A stretch of 64,000 nucleotides of DNA from Actinomadura oligospora ATCC 43269. GTDB taxonomy: Bacteria > Actinomycetota > Actinomycetes > Streptosporangiales > Streptosporangiaceae. Shown one piece after another: positions 7,971-15,236 of this stretch; position 1 is the first letter of the stretch; each line of letters begins with the position of its first letter. A program made the translations under genes and the position numbers. The notes under the pieces were generated by a model that was not told the origin of the DNA, did no database searches, and saw only the letters and a list, made by a program, of their open reading frames with translations. The stretch spans positions 372,001 through 436,000 of the forward strand of contig NZ_JADG01000004.1 of the NCBI RefSeq assembly GCF_000518265.1, read 5' to 3'.

Positions 7971-9350
7971 TCAGGTCGGGAACGCCGCCGGACGGTACTT
8001 CGGCACCCGCAGGTTCACCTTCGTCCCGGCGCCGAGCGCGGTCTCCACGGTCAGCCCGTACTCGTCCCCGTAGACCTGCCGCATGCGTTCGTCCACGTTG
8101 GCGAGGCCGATGCCCGCGCCGCCTCCCCGTCCGCCCTGGCCGGCGCCACCGGGGCGACCGCCGGCGCGGTCGCGGGCGCCGGGGCTGGGCGACAGGATCT
8201 CGCCGAGCCGCGCCGGGTCGATGCCGACGCCGTCGTCCTCGACGCTGATCGCGGCTTCCACGCCGTTGTCGCGCGCGACGATGCGGATCCGGAACTCGTC
8301 GCGCGTCCTGCCCTGCATGCCGTGCCTGATCGCGTTCTCGACGAGCGGCTGCAGCGACAGGAACGGCACCGCCACCGACAGCACCTCCGGCGCGACCTCG
8401 ACGCTGAACTGGAGCCGGTCGCCGAACCGGGCGCGTTCGAGCAGCAGGTAGCGGTCGATGGAGCGCAGCTCGTCCGCGAGCGTCGTGAAGTCGCGCGGGT
8501 TGCGGAACGAGTAGCGCGCGAAGTCGGCGAAGTCGAGCAGCAGCTCACGCGCGCGCACGGGGTCCGTCCGGACGAACGAGGCGATCGTGGTCAGCGAGTT
8601 GTAGACGAAGTGCGGGGAGATCTGCGCGCGTAGCGCCCGCATCTCGGCTTCGGCCAAGCGCGCGCGGGACGAGTCCAGTTCGGCGAGTTCGAGTTGCCCG
8701 GCCACCCAGCGAGCGACCTCGCCCACCGCGCGCACGCGCGTCGCGGACGGCTCCGGGCCGTACGCGACCAGCGCCCCCACCACATGCCGGTCGATCGCGA
8801 GCGGCGCGACGACCGCGACGCGGATCGGGCAGGACGGGTCGCCGCACGTGGCCAGCGGGTCCGTGCCGACCACGCGCGGACGTCCGGTGGCGAGCACGGG
8901 ACGGGCGTGCTGGGTCGCGTCGTCGGCGTGGTCGTCGGACCCGAGGCCGTCCCAGGCCAGCAGGGCGGCCTGGGCGAGCGGATCGGCCTCGTCGGACTCG
9001 TCGTCCGCGCCGACGCCGAGCAGCGTCGCGACCCGTCCGGACGCGGCGGACGCCCCGGACGGCGCGACCGTCCCCGGCGGGGCGGCGACCAGCGCGATCG
9101 CGTCCGCGCCGAGCAGCGCGCGCAGGTGCCGGGCGGCCTTGCGGGCCGAGTCCGGGGTCAGCCCGGCGCGCAGGGCGGGCGACGCGCGCGAGATCGTGTG
9201 GAGGGTCGAGAACGTCGCCTCGTCGGCCGGGTCGGCGAAGCCGCGCTGCTTCGTGCGGTGCATCCGGCAGACGGCGACGGCGACGGCGCCCGCCGCCAGA
9301 GCGGTCATGAAGCCGATGCACACGAGATCGAGCACGGACGGTGCGTCCAT
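7971..9350 (-). CDS. LytS-type sensor histidine kinase
   Basis: A 459-residue kinase with one N-terminal helix (about 8-27), a GAF-like cytosolic region (about 50-225, with CGDPSCPIRVAVVAPLAIDRHVVGALVAYG), a His_kinase domain whose H-box reads LRAQISPHFVYNSLTTIASF (the phospho-His in SPHF), and an ATPase domain with N-box PLVENAIRHG and G-box DDGVGIDPARL. A glycine-rich loop of about 20 residues sits in the ATP lid. With only one helix there is little extracellular sensor, unlike the multi-helix 5TM LytS proteins, so the signal may be sensed by the GAF-like part. Two Cys in CGDPSC could bind metal or respond to redox. It is first in the operon. Confidence 0.87.
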   Translation of the reverse strand: MDAPSVLDLVCIGFMTALAAGAVAVAVCRMHRTKQRGFADPADEATFSTLHTISRASPALRAGLTPDSARKAARHLRALLGADAIALVAAPPGTVAPSGASAASGRVATLLGVGADDESDEADPLAQAALLAWDGLGSDDHADDATQHARPVLATGRPRVVGTDPLATCGDPSCPIRVAVVAPLAIDRHVVGALVAYGPEPSATRVRAVGEVARWVAGQLELAELDSSRARLAEAEMRALRAQISPHFVYNSLTTIASFVRTDPVRARELLLDFADFARYSFRNPRDFTTLADELRSIDRYLLLERARFGDRLQFSVEVAPEVLSVAVPFLSLQPLVENAIRHGMQGRTRDEFRIRIVARDNGVEAAISVEDDGVGIDPARLGEILSPSPGARDRAGGRPGGAGQGGRGGGAGIGLANVDERMRQVYGDEYGLTVETALGAGTKVNLRVPKYRPAAFPT

Positions 9351-9475
9351 GACGACCTAACGTAACCCCCCGGCCTCCGGGACGTGACCGGTTCCGCCCA
9401 CAGCCCCGGACCAGGTCCGGCCAAGCCCGCCCAAATCCCGCGTCCCGCGAGCCCGGAGGGGCTCGTTACCGCAGC

Positions 9476-10180
9476 TCAGAGGGGCGGGGAGTCGTCCTCG
9501 TCCTCCTGGTAGGAGTAGCGCTGCTCGCGCCAGGGGTCGGCGACGTTGTGGTAACCGCGCTCCTCCCAGAAGCCGCGCCGGTCCTTGACCATGTACTCGA
9601 TGGCCCGGACCCACTTGACGCTCTTCCACGCGTACAGGTGCGGGACGACCAGCCGGATCGGGTAGCCGTGGTCGAGGGGCAGGCGCTCGCCGTCGCGGTG
9701 GGTGGCGAACATCGTCCCGTCGGCGAGGAAGTCGGTCATGCGGATGTTGGCGCTGTAGCCGTACTCGGCCCACACCATCACGTGCGTGACGGCCGGGTCG
9801 GGCGGGGCCAGCTCGACGATCGCCGCCCCCGGGACGCCCTCCCAGCGGTTGTCCGGGATGGTGAACTTGGTGACGCAGTGGAAGTCGGCGACGACGGAGT
9901 CACGCGGGAAGCCGTCGAACTCGTCCCACGTCCAGCGGTACTGGCCGCCGTCGGAGGTCGTGCCGAAGACGCGGAAATCCCACTCCTTGGGACGGAACTT
10001 CGGGACGGGCCCGTAGTGCAGGACAGGCCAGCCGCGCGGGACGTACTGGCCCGGGGGCAGCGCGGCCCTGCCGGCGTCCTCCCCGCCCTGCGGCACGGCA
10101 TCGGCCCCGGGGCCGGAGGCGGCGCTCGCGCCGGGGCTCGGCTCGGGGGTCTGCTCGAACGGTGTCTCGGGTGGCGACAT
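9476..10180 (-). CDS. Sulfite-oxidase-like molybdopterin-dependent oxidoreductase
   Basis: A 234-residue protein of the sulfite-oxidase/YedY molybdenum-cofactor fold. The core runs from about residue 46 (YVPRGWPVLHYGPVP) to the end. The molybdenum-ligating cysteine is in VADFHCVTKFTIPDN, followed by the family segments GYSANIRMTDFL, YPIRLVVPHLYAWKSVKW and GFWEERGYHNVADPW. The first about 40 residues are low in complexity. No twin-arginine or Sec signal is visible, so it is probably cytosolic, unlike YedY (MsrP). Substrate unknown. It is oriented away from the aroF leader region and has no obvious membrane partner nearby. Confidence 0.85.
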   Translation of the reverse strand: MSPPETPFEQTPEPSPGASAASGPGADAVPQGGEDAGRAALPPGQYVPRGWPVLHYGPVPKFRPKEWDFRVFGTTSDGGQYRWTWDEFDGFPRDSVVADFHCVTKFTIPDNRWEGVPGAAIVELAPPDPAVTHVMVWAEYGYSANIRMTDFLADGTMFATHRDGERLPLDHGYPIRLVVPHLYAWKSVKWVRAIEYMVKDRRGFWEERGYHNVADPWREQRYSYQEDEDDSPPL

Positions 10181-10256
10181 GACGCGGCCATCCTGCCATC
10201 CGGCGTGAGCTGAGCCATATTCGGGGCCCTCGCCTCGGGCACCCGCCCTGATGAGC

Positions 10257-10268
10257 TACTGTGGGCAC
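10257..10268 (+). promoter_or_regulatory. Leaderless promoter of the aroF leader peptide
   Basis: TACTGT at 10257-10262 lies six bases before a GTG at 10269. No Shine-Dalgarno sequence precedes that GTG. The arrangement predicts transcription starting at the GTG itself, so the attenuator transcript would begin with the leader-peptide start codon. Confidence 0.5.
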
Positions 10269-10337
10269 GTGCGCAACGTCATCTATTTCTTTTGGTTCGA
10301 CCAGCCCGGGCGGCTGGTCTGCCAGACGTTGCGCTGA
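10269..10337 (+). CDS. Aromatic leader peptide of the aroF attenuator
   Basis: A 22-codon frame starting with GTG and ending with TGA encodes a peptide with Tyr-Phe-Phe-Trp-Phe at codons 6-10 (10284-10298). Immediately afterwards, 10299-10319 forms a perfect 8-bp hairpin (GACCAGCC/GGCTGGTC). Then come the peptide stop and an intrinsic terminator (10353-10397), with aroF starting at 10455. This is the layout of classical ribosome-mediated attenuation. When charged tRNAs for Tyr, Phe or Trp are scarce, a ribosome stalls on the run, covers the first hairpin and favours an alternative fold. One run containing all three aromatic residues would let any shortage raise flow into the shikimate pathway. 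The frame is real in pattern; regulation is inferred. Confidence 0.75.
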   Translation: MRNVIYFFWFDQPGRLVCQTLR

Positions 10338-10352
10338 CAGACCTCGAACGAC

Positions 10353-10397
10353 CGAAGCCCCGGGCCTGGACACAAGGCCCGGGGCTTCGTCGTTTTT
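10353..10397 (+). terminator. Attenuator terminator upstream of aroF
   Basis: A perfect 15-bp stem (10353-10367 with 10375-10389, seven-base loop) is followed by a five-T run at 10393-10397, the best intrinsic terminator in the window. It lies between the leader peptide stop (10337) and aroF, so it can only act as a conditional stop. Competing pairings are visible: GGTCTG (10316-10321) with CAGACC (10338-10343), and CCCGGGC in the leader hairpin with the GCCCGGG of the right terminator arm. Confidence 0.8.
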
Positions 10398-10454
10398 CCG
10401 GGACCCACCGTCGCGGGATCCGCCCGATCCCGCGCATCCACGAGAGGCAGCAGC

Positions 10455-11519
10455 ATGGTCATCGTCATGGCCCCCGAAGCCGACGCGGCGGATATCAAGG
10501 CCGTCGTCTCACTGGTCGAGACGGCGGGCGGCGACGCCTTCGTCAGCCGGGGCGTCGAACGCACGATTATCGGGCTGGTCGGGGACGTCCAGCAGTTCGG
10601 CACCCTCAACCTGCGGTCGCTGCGCGGGGTGAGCGACGTCGTCCGGATCTCGGCGCCGTACAAGTTGATCAGCCGTGAGAACCACCAGGAGCGGTCGGTC
10701 GTGCGGGTCGGCGGCGTCCCGATCGGTCCGGGGACCATGACCCTCATCGCCGGACCCTGCGCCGTCGAGACCCCCGAACAGACCCTCGCCGCCGCCCAGA
10801 TGGCCCAAGCCGCAGGCGCCACCCTCCTACGCGGAGGCGCGTTCAAGCCCCGCACCTCGCCTTACGCCTTCCAGGGGCTCGGGGAGGCCGGGCTGCGGAT
10901 CCTGGCCGATGTCCGCGCCGAAACCCGCATGCCCGTCGTCACCGAAGTCGTCGACGCCGCCGACGTCGAACTGGTCGCCTCCTACGCCGACATGCTCCAG
11001 ATCGGCACCCGCAACGCCCAGAACTTCGCCCTGCTCCAAGCCGCCGGTGAGGCGGGCAAGCCCGTCATGCTCAAACGCGGCATGAACGGCACCATCGAAG
11101 AGTGGCTGATGGCCGCCGAATACGTCGCACAACGCGGCAACCTCGACATCGTCCTGTGCGAACGCGGCATCCGCACCTTCGAGAAGGCCACCCGCAACAC
11201 CCTCGACATCTCCGCCGTCCCCGTCGCGCAACGCCTCGGGCACCTGCCGGTGATCGTCGACCCCTCCCACTCCGGCGGCCACCGCGACCTGGTCCTCCCC
11301 CTCACCCGCGCCGCCATCGCCGTCGGAGCCGACGGCGTCATCATCGACGTCCACCCCCACCCCGAAACCGCCCTCTGCGACGGCCCGCAGGCCCTCGTGG
11401 ACGGCGACCTGCGCGACCTGGCCCGCGTCGTCCGGGAGCTGCCGCCCCTGGTCGGCCGGACCCTCGCCGTCGCGCCCGGGTCCGAGACGGGCGCCGAGCC
11501 GGACGCCGTCCTCGCCTGA
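10455..11519 (+). CDS. aroF: 3-Deoxy-7-phosphoheptulonate (DAHP) synthase, type I-beta
   Basis: A 354-residue enzyme that condenses phosphoenolpyruvate with erythrose 4-phosphate, the first step of aromatic amino-acid synthesis. An N-terminal ferredoxin-like domain of about 70 residues (MVIVMAPEADAADI to VVRISAPYKLISRE) is the type found in I-beta enzymes with allosteric control. The barrel follows, with LIAGPCAVET, LLRGGAFKPRTSPYAFQG, MLQIGTRNAQNF, PVMLKRGMNGTIEEWL, the metal/PEP-site VDPSHSGGHRDLV and DVHPHPE. AGAGGCAGCAGC precedes the ATG. Expression is probably set by the upstream leader-peptide attenuator, while the N-terminal domain may give feedback inhibition of the enzyme. The location near pknL and plsC matches aroG of mycobacteria (a different DAHP synthase type) and aroH of Streptomyces. 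Confidence 0.93.
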   Translation: MVIVMAPEADAADIKAVVSLVETAGGDAFVSRGVERTIIGLVGDVQQFGTLNLRSLRGVSDVVRISAPYKLISRENHQERSVVRVGGVPIGPGTMTLIAGPCAVETPEQTLAAAQMAQAAGATLLRGGAFKPRTSPYAFQGLGEAGLRILADVRAETRMPVVTEVVDAADVELVASYADMLQIGTRNAQNFALLQAAGEAGKPVMLKRGMNGTIEEWLMAAEYVAQRGNLDIVLCERGIRTFEKATRNTLDISAVPVAQRLGHLPVIVDPSHSGGHRDLVLPLTRAAIAVGADGVIIDVHPHPETALCDGPQALVDGDLRDLARVVRELPPLVGRTLAVAPGSETGAEPDAVLA

Positions 11520-11607
11520 GCACCCGGTTCACCGTCCTCGCCTGAGAGTCGGGGCCACCGCCCGGCCGCCGGACGATCGCGCCCGATCGGCGCGCTATCC
11601 TGCGGAC

Positions 11608-11649
11608 GTGGAGTACTGGACCCCCAACTGCGGACCGCCACGCTCCTGA
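11608..11649 (+). CDS. Possible leader peptide upstream of the EamA exporter gene
   Basis: TATCCT at 11596-11601, six bases, then a GTG: the same leaderless layout as the aroF leader. The frame codes for MEYWTPNCGPPRS and stops 128 bases before the exporter start. It contains Tyr-Trp and one Cys but no repeated residue, so it is less convincing as an amino-acid sensor. A CGGGC/GCCCG inverted repeat (about 11688-11713) lies between it and the exporter gene but has no T-run. It may tune translation or transcription of the exporter, or it may be a chance frame. Confidence 0.4.
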   Translation: MEYWTPNCGPPRS

Positions 11650-11777
11650 CCGGGGCGCGGCACCTCTTTCCCGAGACCTGACGACCGGGCCTGGCGTCGA
11701 TCGGCGCCCGCCCGCGTTCTCTCGCGCCCCGAACACGGATGCCATCCTCCGTTTTCGAGACCGGGAGCGTTCTCTCC

Positions 11778-12725
11778 ATGTCCCTGCGTCCTGCTCTGAC
11801 GCGCCCTTCCGCCACGCCCGCGACCCGTCCCCACAGGGGCGGGGCCGCCGACGTGCTGCTGGCCGCCTCCTTCTGGGGCACCACCGGAACCGTCCGCACC
11901 TTCGCCCCGGACGGGACGTCCAGCGTGTCGGTCGCCGCGCTGCGGATGGTCCTCGGCGGGCTGATGCTCGCCGGGATCGTCCTCGCCACCGCGCGCGGCG
12001 ACCTGCTGCGCCTGCTCCGCGCGCCGCGCGCCCTGCCGATGCTGGGCGCGGGCGCGGCGGCGATGATCGTCTACCAGACCGTGTTCTTCGTCGCCGCCGG
12101 ACGGACCGGCGTCGCCGTCGCGACCGTCGTCACCATCGGCAGCTCCCCCGCGTTCACCGGGCTGATCGGGGCGCTCAGCGGGCGTTCGCGCCCGGACGCC
12201 CGCTGGCTGCTGGCGACCGCCGGGGCCGTCGTGGGCTGCGCCGCCCTGGTCCTGGGCGGACGCGGCGCGGGCGTCGAGCCGGTCGGCATCGGCCTCGCGC
12301 TGCTCTCCGGGTTCGCGTACGCGGCCTACGCGACGCTGTCGTCGGTGCTGATCACGCGCGGCGAGCGTGACCGCTGCGTGGTGGCGTCGCTGTTCGGCCT
12401 GTCCGGGCTGGTGTCACTGCCCGTGCTGCTGCTGGACTCGCCCGGCTGGCTGATCACCGGAACCGGGCCGGCCGTCGCGCTCTACCTGGGCCTGATCGCG
12501 ACGGGCGGGGCCTACCTGCTGTTCGCGCGCGGGCTGCGCACCACCCCGGCCACGACCGCGACCACCCTCACGCTCGCCGAACCGGCGGTGGCGTCGGTCC
12601 TCGGGGTGGCCGTGCTCGGCGAGCACCTCGGGCCGGTCGCCTTCTCCGGACTTGCCTTTCTCGCGGCGAGCCTGATCATCCTGGTCGTCCCGTCCGCGCG
12701 GATCGGGCGGCGGAAGGGGCGCTGA
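11778..12725 (+). CDS. EamA/DMT-family membrane exporter
   Basis: A 315-residue protein with ten predicted helices in two EamA repeats (first repeat from VLLAASFWGTTGTVRTF, second from PVGIGLALLSGFAYAAYATL) ending in the family-typical TLAEPAVASVLGVAVLGEHL. The ATG at 11778 follows GGGAGCG; an in-frame ATG at 11739 lacks a ribosome site and would add a polar stretch. The substrate is unknown. Its place after the DAHP synthase gene and behind a possible leader peptide with Tyr-Trp makes an aromatic compound conceivable, but this is speculation. Confidence 0.82.
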   Translation: MSLRPALTRPSATPATRPHRGGAADVLLAASFWGTTGTVRTFAPDGTSSVSVAALRMVLGGLMLAGIVLATARGDLLRLLRAPRALPMLGAGAAAMIVYQTVFFVAAGRTGVAVATVVTIGSSPAFTGLIGALSGRSRPDARWLLATAGAVVGCAALVLGGRGAGVEPVGIGLALLSGFAYAAYATLSSVLITRGERDRCVVASLFGLSGLVSLPVLLLDSPGWLITGTGPAVALYLGLIATGGAYLLFARGLRTTPATTATTLTLAEPAVASVLGVAVLGEHLGPVAFSGLAFLAASLIILVVPSARIGRRKGR

Positions 12726-12839
12726 CGTGGGGCGACACTTCGGACGCGGTAACCCAGACGCCACTATTCGGGGCATCCCGCAGCACGAAATGGTCTGAAC
12801 CACTCGCCACGGCCGGTGTCCGCGAGGATGATGACCGGC

Positions 12840-13742
12840 ATGACTACGGGCGATGGGGACGCCGGGGGCCGGTTGTTCCCCGAGGACCTCGACCGCGTCG
12901 ATCCGGTGGCCGCCGTGATGCTGGCGGACGCCTGCCGGGCCATCACCGCCTATCCCGAGCTGCGCGTGGTGGGCGCTCTGTTCACCGCCGCCGAGCGGGT
13001 GGAACGCGGCTGGCAGGTGGTGACGCCGTGTGATCCGGTCCCCGAGGGGGCGCGCGAGCTACTCGCCGACCACCTCGGGGACCGCGCGGCCCTCGCGGGC
13101 GGCCCGGACGCGCGGGACCTGCTCGCCGCCGCGCGGGAACTGCGGGTCGGCGCGCGGGACGAGGTCCGGGCCGCCGGGCGGACGTTCCGGATCGTCCGGA
13201 TCGAGCAGCTCGTCCGCTCCGGGCCGGACGGGCCGGAGCCGCCGCGGCCGAGCGATCTCGACCCCCGGCCGTCCACGCGGCGGGTGGTCCCGCGCCCCTA
13301 CGAGCTGCTGGACGACGGGCGGCTGCCGCCCGACATGGCCGCGTCCGAGCTGCTCTGCCAGCTGCTGGACGCGGCGGCCCACGCGGGGGTCGAGCCCGCG
13401 TCCGAGGCCTTCCTCACACCGCTCCCGATGTACCCGTCGTTCGCGGTGGCCGAGCGGGTGGCGGGGGCGTGGCGTCCGACGGGGCGGCTGCACGACGGCC
13501 CGCGCGCCGCCCGCGACTCGCTCGCCCTGTACTTCCGGCACGTCGTTCCGGCCGTCGAGAACCCCGCCGAGGACGAGCGCGCGGCCTACGCCGCCGCGGC
13601 CGACCTGCTGGACGACGGCACCCGCCGCAACGGCGTCGAGGTCGCCGGCCGGCGGTTCCGGATCGTCCGGATCGAGCGGATCACCCTCATGGGCCCCGAC
13701 GGGCCGGAGCCGCCCCGTCCCACCGATCTCGACACCCTCTAG
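12840..13742 (+). CDS. DUF5954-family protein
   Basis: About 300 residues and no membrane segment. The protein contains two copies of a distinctive block, FRIVRIEQLVRSGPDGPEPP near residues 115-135 and FRIVRIERITLMGPDGPEPP near the C-terminus. Each follows a helical segment with LL-DD and a residue run before RR-FRIVR. I recognise this signature from the DUF5954 proteins of Streptomyces and relatives. Function unknown. Several in-frame ATGs cluster at 12828-12840; the one at 12840 has GAGG twelve bases upstream. It converges on thiI with a shared hairpin between them. Confidence 0.7.
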   Translation: MTTGDGDAGGRLFPEDLDRVDPVAAVMLADACRAITAYPELRVVGALFTAAERVERGWQVVTPCDPVPEGARELLADHLGDRAALAGGPDARDLLAAARELRVGARDEVRAAGRTFRIVRIEQLVRSGPDGPEPPRPSDLDPRPSTRRVVPRPYELLDDGRLPPDMAASELLCQLLDAAAHAGVEPASEAFLTPLPMYPSFAVAERVAGAWRPTGRLHDGPRAARDSLALYFRHVVPAVENPAEDERAAYAAAADLLDDGTRRNGVEVAGRRFRIVRIERITLMGPDGPEPPRPTDLDTL

Positions 13743-13770
13743 CCCGGACGCGAACCAGCCCCAACGTGAA

Positions 13771-13807
13771 CGGCCCGCCCCTCCGGTCTGGCCGGAGGGA
13801 CGGGCCG
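13771..13807. terminator. Bidirectional hairpin terminator between DUF5954 gene and thiI
   Basis: 16-base arms CGGCCCGCCCCTCCGG and CCGGAGGGACGGGCCG pair with one mismatch round a five-base loop. It sits in the 85-base gap between two convergent genes, so it can stop transcription from both sides. Confidence 0.75.
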
Positions 13808-13827
13808 TGGCGTGGCGCGTCGCGGGG

Positions 13828-15054
13828 TCAGGAGTCGCCGTAGACCGGGCGGTGCTCCTGGATGCTGTCGACGAGCTGCTCGGCGAGCTCCTCCACGTCG
13901 AGCCGCTTCTCGATCTGGCGGAGATCGTCGATCTTGGCGCGGGTCTCGGCGCGGCGCGGGGCCAGCATGGTGCAGCAGTCCTCGTCCGGGAGCTCGGAGA
14001 TCGACAGCGTCCGGATCTTCCGGGCCTGGTCCATGATCTCGCTCTTGTCCATGCCGACCAGCGGACGCAGGATCGGCATCTCGACCGCGTCGTCCAGGGC
14101 GGTGATGTTGGCGAGGGTCTGGCTGGAGACCTGGCCCAGCGCGTCCCCGGTGATCAGCGCCGCGCCGCGCATCCTGTGCGCGAGCAGCTCGCCGGTCCGC
14201 AGCATCAGGCGGCGCTGGGCGATCACGGCGAGGCGGTCGGCGCCGGAGGACTTGATCTGCTGCTGGGCCTTGCCGAACGGCACCACGAACAGGCGGGACC
14301 CGCCCTGGTACTTGTCCAGCTCGCGGACCAGCGCGTACGCCTTGTAGATCGACTCCGGGCCGGTGAACGGCATGCCGGAGAAGTGCAGGTAGTCGACCCG
14401 CAGGCCGCGCCGCATCATCCGGTACGCGGCGACGGGCGAGTCGATGCCGCCGGACATCAGCACCAGGGCGCGCCCGCTCATCCCGACCGGCAGGCCGCCC
14501 GCGCCGGGGACGCCGCCGGAGAACACGAACGCCTCGTCCCGGTCGATCTCGATCGAGACCGTGATGTCGGGGTTCTTCAGCTTGACCGGGTTGCCGTAGA
14601 CGTCGTTGATCTTGCCGCCGACCTGCCGGTCCAGCTCGGTGGAGGTCAGCGGGAAGCGCTTGTCGCGGCGCTTGGACCGCACCGCGAAGCTGCCCTCGCG
14701 CCCGGCCATCAGCTCCAGCGCGGCGCGCTCGACGCTCTCCACGTCCTTGCCGACCCGCCAGGCGCGGTGCACCCAGACGATGCCCATGACGTCGGAGATC
14801 CGCTGGACCAGCCGGTCCACCAGCTCGACGTGGGCGTCCTTGGTGCGGACGATGAACACGCCGTGGCGGCGGATCACGTCCACCTTCGCGATCGGGCGGA
14901 CGGCCGTCCGGACGTTGTCGGCGAGCCGCTTCTCGAACAGCTCCCGGTTCTTGCCCTTGAGGACGACCTCGCCCAGCTTCAGCAGCGCGCACGGTTCACC
15001 GTCGACCGGCGACTGCTCCCGGACGGCGACGGACGGCGCCTCGAGCGTGGACAT
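13828..15054 (-). CDS. thiI: tRNA 4-thiouridine synthetase ThiI
   Basis: A 408-residue enzyme that adenylates U8 of tRNA and inserts sulfur. Visible are the N-terminal ferredoxin-like domain (LLKLGEVVLKGKNRELFEKR), the THUMP RNA-binding domain (about 65-170) and the PP-loop ATP pyrophosphatase with SGGIDSPVAAYRMM. FVVPFGKAQQQIK, ITGDALGQVSSQTL and PDEDCCTMLAPRRAE complete the catalytic core. There is no C-terminal rhodanese domain, as in Bacillus and many actinobacterial ThiI proteins, so the sulfur donor must act through the remaining cysteines. A GGAGGAAG site precedes the ATG. Despite its name it is not next to the thiG fragment. Confidence 0.93.
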   Translation of the reverse strand: MSTLEAPSVAVREQSPVDGEPCALLKLGEVVLKGKNRELFEKRLADNVRTAVRPIAKVDVIRRHGVFIVRTKDAHVELVDRLVQRISDVMGIVWVHRAWRVGKDVESVERAALELMAGREGSFAVRSKRRDKRFPLTSTELDRQVGGKINDVYGNPVKLKNPDITVSIEIDRDEAFVFSGGVPGAGGLPVGMSGRALVLMSGGIDSPVAAYRMMRRGLRVDYLHFSGMPFTGPESIYKAYALVRELDKYQGGSRLFVVPFGKAQQQIKSSGADRLAVIAQRRLMLRTGELLAHRMRGAALITGDALGQVSSQTLANITALDDAVEMPILRPLVGMDKSEIMDQARKIRTLSISELPDEDCCTMLAPRRAETRAKIDDLRQIEKRLDVEELAEQLVDSIQEHRPVYGDS

Positions 15055-15172
15055 GCGGCTTCCTCCTGGGACGACATAAGGAAAGGGGCGAACTTCTAGT
15101 GTGGCCCACGAACGCCAACGCCGCGACCGTTCATTCTCTTCCCCGGCGCCCCCGCGGCCCCTGTGGACGCGG

Positions 15173-15206
15173 CGACGCCCCGGGCCGCGCGGGCTCCGGG
15201 GCGTCG
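15173..15206 (-). terminator. Hairpin terminator after pfkA
   Basis: Perfect 11-bp arms CGACGCCCCGG / CCGGGGCGTCG with a 12-base loop, 31 bases past the pfkA stop on the minus strand. No T-run. Confidence 0.6.
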
Positions 15207-15236
15207 TGGACGATCAGGGCCGTCCGAGGGTCTCGA

